Shown here in pieces: positions 34,669-39,404 of a DNA stretch of 39,404 nucleotides. The stretch is from Devosia sp. (GTDB lineage: Bacteria; Pseudomonadota; Alphaproteobacteria; Rhizobiales; Devosiaceae), in NCBI GenBank assembly GCA_028290245.1, contig JAQGKG010000382.1, positions 1-39,404 on the forward strand, read 5' to 3'. The notes beneath the pieces were generated by a model. It searched no databases, was not told the DNA's origin, and was given only the letters and a program-made list of their open reading frames with translations. Every line of letters begins with the position of its first letter. The first letter of the stretch is position 1. The translations under genes were made by a program, and so were the position numbers.

Positions 34669-35126
34669 GCTGCAGCCCTCCCCTCGACGGCGGACGCCGC
34701 AACCTCGTCGGCCGTCACCGCGTCCTGAATGGCGCCGGGGTACCGGTGGCTGGTCAGCCACGCCTCCGCCGCGGCACGATTATCGGCGAGATGCAGCAGT
34801 TCGCCGTCCTCGCCGGCACGGCTGAGGATGCGGACCGAGCCGATGGCGGGACACTGCGTCACGACGAACACGGAAAAGCTCCTATGGACCGTAAGCACCA
34901 CTACCCCCTGACCGCCATAGTCGCCCTCGTGCAGGGTAATACAGGCGGCAAGCACAGCACTGCCCGCCGTGCGGGCCGGCACCTTGCGGATGAGCCGCCC
35001 GCCGCTGTTGCGGTTTTCCCAGGCGGCGAGTTTCTTGCGGAAGCGTTCGGGGGGACGCGGCGTGCCGTCGGAGTAGCTAACGGTCGCGCCAAGCGGCGCG
35101 AGATCGAAGATCAGTTGAGCGGACAT
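34665..35126 (-). CDS. Hypothetical protein, first gene of the operon
   Basis: A 153-residue protein of unknown family. It begins MSAQLIFDLAPLGATVSYSD and has a beta-rich middle (GQGVVVLTVHRSFSVFVVTQ). The N-terminal part KFRKKLAAWENRN-like segment (RFRKKLAAWENRNSGGR) is basic. A strong GGAGG site stands 8 bases before ATG 35126, and a terminator (35152-35184) separates it from the ParB-like gene, so this gene starts its own operon. Confidence 0.75.
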   Translation of the reverse strand: MSAQLIFDLAPLGATVSYSDGTPRPPERFRKKLAAWENRNSGGRLIRKVPARTAGSAVLAACITLHEGDYGGQGVVVLTVHRSFSVFVVTQCPAIGSVRILSRAGEDGELLHLADNRAAAEAWLTSHRYPGAIQDAVTADEVAASAVEGRAAA

Positions 35127-35151
35127 GATGTCCTCCATTGTGCTCTTAGTG

Positions 35152-35184
35152 AAAACAAAACCGCCGCCGGTGGTGCCGGCGGCG
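35152..35184 (-). terminator. Intrinsic terminator of the ParB-like gene
   Basis: On the minus strand a perfect 9-base-pair GC stem (arms 35162-35170 and 35176-35184, loop 5) is followed by TTTTGTTTT. It lies 31 bases after the ParB-like stop and 26 bases before the next ATG. Confidence 0.8.
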
Positions 35185-35214
35185 AAGATCGTTCGGAAGG
35201 GGAAGGATCGGGGC

Positions 35215-36954
35215 CTATTCGGCCGCGACGCGCCAGGCTTCGCTGTCGTCGCCGTGGGCGCCGTCCTCACTGGGATGGTCATTGGTTTCAGCGGATGGCT
35301 GATCGCCTTCCAATCCGTCGAGGGGGTCGGGCGCGCTATCGCCATCACCAGCCTCGTCGTCCTCGACCTCGACAACCGCGTGCTTGGCCACCCAGGCGGT
35401 TGCGGACGGTGCAGCAGGGGCGAATAGCGCGCCGGGATGAACGAAGCTTTCGGTCAAGAAATGCTGGACCAGTGCGGCGCGGGTATCCTTGACCTTCTGG
35501 CGGGGGAGCACCGGCGTATCCTTGCAGGAGGCCTCGAGCGCCGGACGTGACAGGCACGACATGAAGTCCTCGGTGCCCATATTGGGCAGGAAGGCGTCGG
35601 CACCGACGGCAGCGCCGGCAAAGCGTGCCACGATGCCACTATCCGTGCGGTTCTCGCGGCACGACAGCACTTCGACCAAGGTGAGCCGAGCAACCTGGCG
35701 CAGCGTGTCCCAGTCGAACTCGAGCTTGCCGCCCTCCCCGATCAGTCGGGCCGCGTGGCGCGCGACATTGGCATGACCATAGGGGTTGTCGGATTTGCCC
35801 GAGGCGATCGAGACATTCTGGCCGGCCAGAGCGAGCACCAACAGCGCCAGCAGCGTATCGTCCTCGATCGGCGCGCGAGCCAACGCTTCATGCAGTGCGT
35901 CGGTGCGATAGTCGCCGATCATTGCCAACCCGGTGCGCGTGACGTCCGGGCGCGGCGTCGAAGTGACCGCGGCGGCTCCGACATCGTCAATGCCCGAACC
36001 GGCATCGCCTTTCGGCCTTTTCGCCTCCGGCATGCGGTAATGCACTGATTGAACCGCACCAGTGCGCTGATCGAGATACATGGCGGTATGATCGGCCTTA
36101 CCGGGCTTGCCATGGACCCGCTCTGCCTTGGGCGGCAGCTTGACCTCGCCATAGCTGCCAACGTCGGCGATGACGCCACGCTTGGGCAGATTGTTGGTCA
36201 TCCACTCCTGCTGCGCACCGAGATAGGCATCGACATCGGTGGTGTAGCGGCTGTCCTCGTCGGCTGGTGCAAACAGATCCTCGACCCAGGCGATGCCATA
36301 GGCCAGGGCCAGGTCGTCGCCGAAGCTCGCATGCTTGGCGTACATGTGGGTCTTGGTCAGTCCCTGCGCCACGCTCCACCAGGTGACCTGGGGATCGGCC
36401 TTGCTCGGCTTATACTTCTTCCAGACTTCCTTCTGCTCCTCGATCGATGCCGAGGCGATGGTGCGCAGCTGGCGCTCATCGGGCATGTCGCCCCTGGCCA
36501 TCTGGTCGAGCATGGCCGGCAGCACGTTCGCCAGCAGCCGCAATTTCTTGATCTGGCGGACTGGCAACGCCAGAGCAATGGCGATGGCTTCCTCGGTCCA
36601 GCCGAGTGCTACCAGGCGCTCGATCGCCCGCCATTGGTCGACGGGATTGAGCTGCTCATGCGCCAGGGTTTCCGCTAGCGAGCGCATCGCGCCACCATCT
36701 TCGGCGCGCTCGATCACCAGCACGGCGATCTCCTCAAGGCCCGCCGCGATCGCCTGCTTGACGCGACGATGCCCAGCGTCGATGACATAGCCGTTGCCAC
36801 CATCGGGTTCGGCAGCGACGACGGGTGGCTGCACGATGCCGACTGCCTTGATCGTCGCCAGCAGCAGCGCGTCGGCCTGCGGATTGGACTTCGAGCGCCG
36901 GGCCTTGTCGGGGTTTTCCTTGAGCGCACGCGGATCGATAAACTTCAGTTCCAT
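35215..36954 (-). CDS. ParB/KorB-like partition protein (large)
   Basis: A 579-residue protein. The N-terminal ParB nuclease-like domain starts MELKFIDPRALKENPDKARR, with the CTPase/DNA box YVIDAGHRRVKQAIAAG. The helix-turn-helix part is GWTEEAIAIALALPVRQIKK. The long C-terminal region (from about 200) is typical of the big plasmid/ICE ParB-like proteins and ends in an acidic tail (EDDEAGDGDSAPDPLDGLEG). No ParA is present, so it could serve in regulation or DNA protection rather than partition. ATG 36954 has ACGGAAC upstream. Confidence 0.9.
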   Translation of the reverse strand: MELKFIDPRALKENPDKARRSKSNPQADALLLATIKAVGIVQPPVVAAEPDGGNGYVIDAGHRRVKQAIAAGLEEIAVLVIERAEDGGAMRSLAETLAHEQLNPVDQWRAIERLVALGWTEEAIAIALALPVRQIKKLRLLANVLPAMLDQMARGDMPDERQLRTIASASIEEQKEVWKKYKPSKADPQVTWWSVAQGLTKTHMYAKHASFGDDLALAYGIAWVEDLFAPADEDSRYTTDVDAYLGAQQEWMTNNLPKRGVIADVGSYGEVKLPPKAERVHGKPGKADHTAMYLDQRTGAVQSVHYRMPEAKRPKGDAGSGIDDVGAAAVTSTPRPDVTRTGLAMIGDYRTDALHEALARAPIEDDTLLALLVLALAGQNVSIASGKSDNPYGHANVARHAARLIGEGGKLEFDWDTLRQVARLTLVEVLSCRENRTDSGIVARFAGAAVGADAFLPNMGTEDFMSCLSRPALEASCKDTPVLPRQKVKDTRAALVQHFLTESFVHPGALFAPAAPSATAWVAKHAVVEVEDDEAGDGDSAPDPLDGLEGDQPSAETNDHPSEDGAHGDDSEAWRVAAE

Positions 36955-37188
36955 GGGAATGTTCCGTTGAGTTTGCGGACCACGCCGTTCGCGGGTCCTT
37001 CTCCGTCTTGTTTTCCAAGACATCCCCCAAACCGCGGAGCGGACGGGTCGGTGCAACTGCGGGCGAGCATCCCTGCCCGGCCGACCAAGCGGGGCTTTCA
37101 GCTCTGCGAAGGGCGACGTGGCCGGGATTGCGCAGGCGGCGGTTGAGCGTCAGCGTCACCGGCTCGGCCGATCCGCGAACCAGTTTCC

Positions 37189-37239
37189 TTTCATCCCTCC
37201 CTTTTATCCCTCCCTCTCATCCCCTCCTCCATCACTCCC
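37189..37239. repeat. Four imperfect 13-base tandem repeats, pyrimidine-rich
   Basis: Units read TTTCATCCCTCCC, TTTTATCCCTCCC, TCTCATCCCCTCC and TCCATCACTCCC (the last one base short). They sit in the divergent promoter region next to the ParB-like gene, where iterons or a centromere-like site could lie. Confidence 0.6.
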
Positions 37240-37258
37240 ATTGAAAGCCGCGCAAATA

Positions 37259-37274
37259 GACGCTATATTGCGTC
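37259..37274. promoter_or_regulatory. Inverted repeat GACGC-TATATT-GCGTC
   Basis: A perfect 5-base inverted repeat overlapping a -10-like TATATT, 38 bases before the antitoxin ATG. It is the likely operator of the MbcA-type antitoxin. Confidence 0.5.
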
Positions 37275-37311
37275 AGATATAGAGGCGAACATGTTAGAGG
37301 GAGAGGCTCCA

Positions 37312-37662
37312 ATGGGCCTAGTCCAATATTCAGATGACGGGTTCTTCGCGCCGCGCAAGATTGCAGAGGCCTTTCGCACGACCAGTGAAGAGGTCGCCCG
37401 GACGGCCGGGCTGGGAAAGGACGCCGTGCAACGCAAAGAGCGCGTCCGGTCCGACAAAACCCAGCGGCGCCTGCGCGAAATGGTTGAGATCATCAACAAG
37501 ACGGAGCCCCGTTTCGGCTCTGCGCTGATGGCTTATGCCTGGTATCGCTCCGAGCCGCTGTCGGGGTTTTCTGGTCAGACCCCCATGCAGCTCGTCCGCA
37601 GCGGTCGGGCCGACGACGTGCTCGATTATATCGATGCGGTCGATGCCGGCGTTCACGCCTGA
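37312..37662 (+). CDS. Xre/MbcA/ParS-type antitoxin of a RES pair
   Basis: A 116-residue protein. Residues about 15-50 hold the helix-turn-helix-like part (RKIAEAFRTTSEEVARTAGL) and the C-terminus is the ParS/MbcA toxin-binding domain (FGSALMAYAWYRSEPLSGFS, then QLVRSGRADDVLDYID). It neutralises the RES toxin just downstream, 8 bases away. GGGAGAGG precedes ATG 37312; an ATG seven codons upstream has no site. Confidence 0.93.
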   Translation: MGLVQYSDDGFFAPRKIAEAFRTTSEEVARTAGLGKDAVQRKERVRSDKTQRRLREMVEIINKTEPRFGSALMAYAWYRSEPLSGFSGQTPMQLVRSGRADDVLDYIDAVDAGVHA

Positions 37663-37670
37663 TCCCGACG

Positions 37671-38168
37671 ATGCAGTATTATGGTCCGCTCTATCGTGCG
37701 CTCAATCCCATCTATGCCCGCCAGCCGCTATCAGGTCGCGGCGCCGAACTCTATGGCGGACGGTTCAACCCCAAGGGCACACCGGCGCTTTATGCATCGT
37801 TGACGGTGATGACAGCCCTCAGGGAAGCCAACCAGGCCGGTAGCTTCCAGCCGACCACCCTTGTCTCCTACGATGCCGGGATCGAACGGGTTTTCGACTG
37901 TCGGGACGAAGCGGCCCTGCAAGCGGAGGGGATGGACGCGGCGGCGCTCGCCGACAGCACATGGCGCGACCACATGAAGGCGAGCGGCGAGGCGAGAACC
38001 CAGGCCTTTGCCCGGCGGCTGACCGCCAACGGTTTTCACGCAATGTTGGTCAGGAGTTTTGCGCCCGGTGCAGTCGAACACGATATCAATCTCGTATTGT
38101 GGATCTGGAGCGACGCGGCCCCATCCCATCTCACCCTGATCGATGATGAGAACCGCTTATCGCGATAG
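37671..38168 (+). CDS. RES domain toxin
   Basis: A 165-residue toxin. RES proteins degrade NAD+ or attach ADP-ribose to nucleotide-metabolism enzymes. The fold begins YYGPLYRALNPIYARQPLSG with the invariant arginine, then ELYGGRFNPKGTPALYASLT (glycine-rich NAD+ pocket), a glutamate in ALREANQAG, and the late serine in MLVRSFAPGAVEHDINLVLW. The final codons (NRLSR-stop) recur in diverged form at 38841-38862 behind the BrnTA module. Confidence 0.93.
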   Translation: MQYYGPLYRALNPIYARQPLSGRGAELYGGRFNPKGTPALYASLTVMTALREANQAGSFQPTTLVSYDAGIERVFDCRDEAALQAEGMDAAALADSTWRDHMKASGEARTQAFARRLTANGFHAMLVRSFAPGAVEHDINLVLWIWSDAAPSHLTLIDDENRLSR

Positions 38169-38209
38169 GGTATCGATTTGGTGATTGGCACTGCCTTGGC
38201 TTGCGATTG
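38150..38209 (+). repeat. Direct repeat, copy 1 (RES gene tail)
   Basis: Sixty bases covering the end of the RES gene and 40 bases beyond. It matches 38841-38900 at about 80% by eye, and both copies include GGTGATTG and TTGCGAT. Confidence 0.75.
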
Positions 38210-38252
38210 ACATCCGGGGCCCGACGTCCACGCCTGACGGCCTTGTAATTTG

Positions 38253-38273
38253 TGTATATTATGGCAATATACA
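38253..38273. promoter_or_regulatory. BrnTA operator, TGTATATT-ATGGC-AATATACA
   Basis: A perfect 8-base inverted repeat with 5-base spacer ending 3 bases before the toxin ATG. It contains a -10-like TATATT. The BrnA antitoxin is expected to bind it and shut off its own operon. Confidence 0.75.
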
Positions 38274-38276
38274 TCT

Positions 38277-38570
38277 ATGATCGAATGGGAACGGATCACT
38301 GGCTTCGACTGGGATGTGGGGAACGCCCGCAAAAGCGTGGACAAACACGACGTTAGCCAGGCGGAAGCAGAACAGATCTTCTTCAATGAACCCTTATTGA
38401 CCGTTCCAGACGCAAAGCATAGCGGCACCGAGCAACGGATCCATGCTCTGGGGCGCACCGATGACGGAAGGCTGCTGCACATTACCTTCACGCTTCGGGC
38501 AAACGACACGAAGATCCGGGTGATCTCGGCTCGAAGTATGAGCCGTAAGGAGCGAGGCTACTATGAGTAA
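38277..38570 (+). CDS. brnT: BrnT family toxin
   Basis: A 97-residue ribonuclease toxin. The sequence shows FDWDVGNARKSVDKHDVSQA (with the K-x-x-K-H box), EAEQIFFNEPLLTVPD, then RIHALGRTDDGRLLHITFTL and the ending RVISARSMSRKERGYYE, all diagnostic. The toxin gene precedes its antitoxin, as normal for this family. The operator lies almost at the ATG, leaving no room for a ribosome site, so a very short or absent leader is likely. Confidence 0.93.
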   Translation: MIEWERITGFDWDVGNARKSVDKHDVSQAEAEQIFFNEPLLTVPDAKHSGTEQRIHALGRTDDGRLLHITFTLRANDTKIRVISARSMSRKERGYYE

Positions 38571-38835
38571 AACACCTAAGCCGGTTCCGACCTTTGCAAC
38601 AGAGGCGGAGGAGCGGGTCTTCTGGGAAGCCAACGACTCCACCGAGCATGTGGACTGGAGCAAGGCAGAGCGGGCACGGCTACCCAATCTCAAGCCATCC
38701 TCGACCGCGATCTCGTTGCGGCTACCGAACGCCCTGCTCGAACGGATCAAAGTCGCCGCCAACAAGCGCGACATACCCTACCAGTCCCTCATCAAGGCTT
38801 GGCTTTCTGAGAAGATCGACGCCTCGCGAAACTGA
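38563..38835 (+). CDS. brnA: BrnA family antitoxin
   Basis: A 90-residue antitoxin. The N-terminus (FATEAEERVFWEANDSTEHV-like, ending DWSKA) is the toxin-binding part. The C-terminus is a ribbon-helix-helix DNA-binding domain (STAISLRLPNALLERIKVAA, then PYQSLIKAWLSEKI). It overlaps the toxin by 8 bases. It should repress the promoter at 38253-38273 as a complex with BrnT. Confidence 0.93.
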   Translation: MSKTPKPVPTFATEAEERVFWEANDSTEHVDWSKAERARLPNLKPSSTAISLRLPNALLERIKVAANKRDIPYQSLIKAWLSEKIDASRN

Positions 38836-38840
38836 GACCA

Positions 38841-38900
38841 GAACCGGTTATCGAGATAGGCAATCAACTTGGTGATTGTCATCGCATTGGGTTGCGATGG
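38841..38900 (+). repeat. Direct repeat, copy 2 (diverged RES gene tail)
   Basis: Matches 38150-38209 with about 12 differences in 60 bases. The first seven codons read QNRLSR-stop, the same amino acids as the RES C-terminus, though the codons differ (CGG for CGC, AGA for CGA). It begins 5 bases after the brnA stop. Confidence 0.7.
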
Positions 38901-38908
38901 TCCCGGTA

Positions 38909-39404
38909 TCACGCAGCAATGGTGCGCTCGCCGTCTACACGACCGGCATCATCGTCGGCACTGGCGGCGAGTTCGGCTTCAATTCCGGCCAGTTGTACCA
39001 GCTTGAGTTCGAGTTCTCCTGCCAAGGCAAACGCCTCCCCAACCCGCGGCTGATACGAGGCGAGGCGCCGGTGCGCTTCGTGCAGCCGCCGACGATAGTG
39101 TTCCTGTTCGCCATCGAAGTTTGCGAGCGCGTTTTCCAAACGCGCGATCGCGCCGATGGGGGTCGTGGTCACTGGAAGCTCGACCTCATGTTCAGCGCCG
39201 GTGCGCAGCAGCATGGTGCTGTAGTGGAAACCATCCCGGCCAACCCGCTGACCGGAAAACACCAGCTCGAAGCTGCCGATCGAGGCGATCACAACATCGC
39301 TCTCCTGCTGAAGTTGCACCAGGGTCAGGATCTCCTTCATTAGCGCGCGGCCGGCGAGCTTACGCTCCCGATATTCTTGGCCGGTGACGCTCACGGTGAA
39401 CGCA
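38909..39404 (-). CDS. C-terminal end of a large protein, probably a plasmid/ICE helicase-methylase
   Basis: The frame is open to the window edge and ends in a coiled-coil-like region (EHYRRRLHEAHRRLASYQPR, then LELKLVQLAGIEAELAA). The stretch LVFSGQRVGRDGFHYSTMLL, then IGAIARLENALANFDGEQ, matches from memory the tail of the very large N-6 DNA methylase/SNF2-like helicase proteins typical of such elements. Only 165 residues are visible, so the motif-bearing parts cannot be checked here. Confidence 0.6.
   Translation of the reverse strand, partial: AFTVSVTGQEYRERKLAGRALMKEILTLVQLQQESDVVIASIGSFELVFSGQRVGRDGFHYSTMLLRTGAEHEVELPVTTTPIGAIARLENALANFDGEQEHYRRRLHEAHRRLASYQPRVGEAFALAGELELKLVQLAGIEAELAASADDDAGRVDGERTIAA

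Larger units (their letters stand above)
36955..37311. other. Intergenic region between the divergent ParB-like and MbcA genes
   Basis: These 357 bases hold both promoters. Visible elements are the ParB-like leader (36955-37150), a pyrimidine-rich tandem repeat (37189-37239) and an inverted repeat at 37259-37274. No gene is seen. Confidence 0.5.

Noticed and set aside
37189..37239. CRISPR-like array
   Set aside because: Units are short, adjacent without spacers and imperfect; no cas gene is present.

Overview
The window reads as part of a mobile element (an integrative conjugative element or a large plasmid) from a GC-rich alphaproteobacterium. The clues are a Ti-plasmid-type DNA-transfer block (traA/F/B diverging from traC/D/G around an oriT), a MucR/Ros-family regulator, an Agrobacterium-style LuxI synthase, and plasmid/ICE housekeeping families common in Hyphomicrobiales and relatives (DUF736, ArdC, DUF7007-like, large ParB-like protein). 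Genus cannot be settled from the sequence. No integrase, attachment site, tRNA, rRNA, replication initiator, trb/T4SS gene or intact insertion sequence was found.

Layout. (1) 148-3048, plus strand: an AHL synthase, an OmpR-type response regulator with an atypical receiver, and an amidohydrolase with a TTG start. (2) 3052-12080, minus strand: a nine-gene operon of a polyamine-type ABC importer (binding protein, two permeases, ATPase), a TauD/TfdA dioxygenase, a RraA-type aldolase-like protein, a nitrilase-family amidase, an ornithine-cyclodeaminase-family protein and an MmgE/PrpD protein. It looks like uptake and breakdown of a nitrogen-containing compound whose identity I cannot determine. 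An inverted repeat lies in its promoter region and a LysR regulator (13761-14639) is nearby. (3) 12.2-17.8 kb: a nucleotidyltransferase-HEPN protein, LysR, NUDIX, MucR, a Phd/PemK toxin-antitoxin pair and several gene fragments. (4) 17.9-25.5 kb: traB, traF, traA, oriT, traC, traD, traG. (5) 25.8-39.4 kb: HU, WGR protein, two DUF736 genes with paralogous leaders, a Phd/VapC pair, a graveyard of broken genes (28.5-29.4 kb), ArdC, an unknown protein, a chain of five genes joined by 4-nt stop/start overlaps, a ParB-like protein, an MbcA/RES pair, a BrnT/BrnA pair, and the C-terminus of a large protein running off the right edge.

How it may work together. The tra block would process DNA at oriT and pass it to a secretion channel encoded elsewhere. 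ArdC, HU and the ParB-like protein would help the element establish and persist. Four intact toxin-antitoxin modules plus one broken one would stabilise it. The AHL synthase beside a catabolic operon on a Ti-like element recalls the opine/quorum-sensing control of Ti conjugation, but no LuxR/TraR gene is present, so that link is only an inference. The most notable new observations are the five-gene overlap-coupled operon, the BrnTA module bounded by a diverged copy of the RES-toxin gene tail, and two PemK-type modules that share one operator architecture, one of them with a dead toxin.
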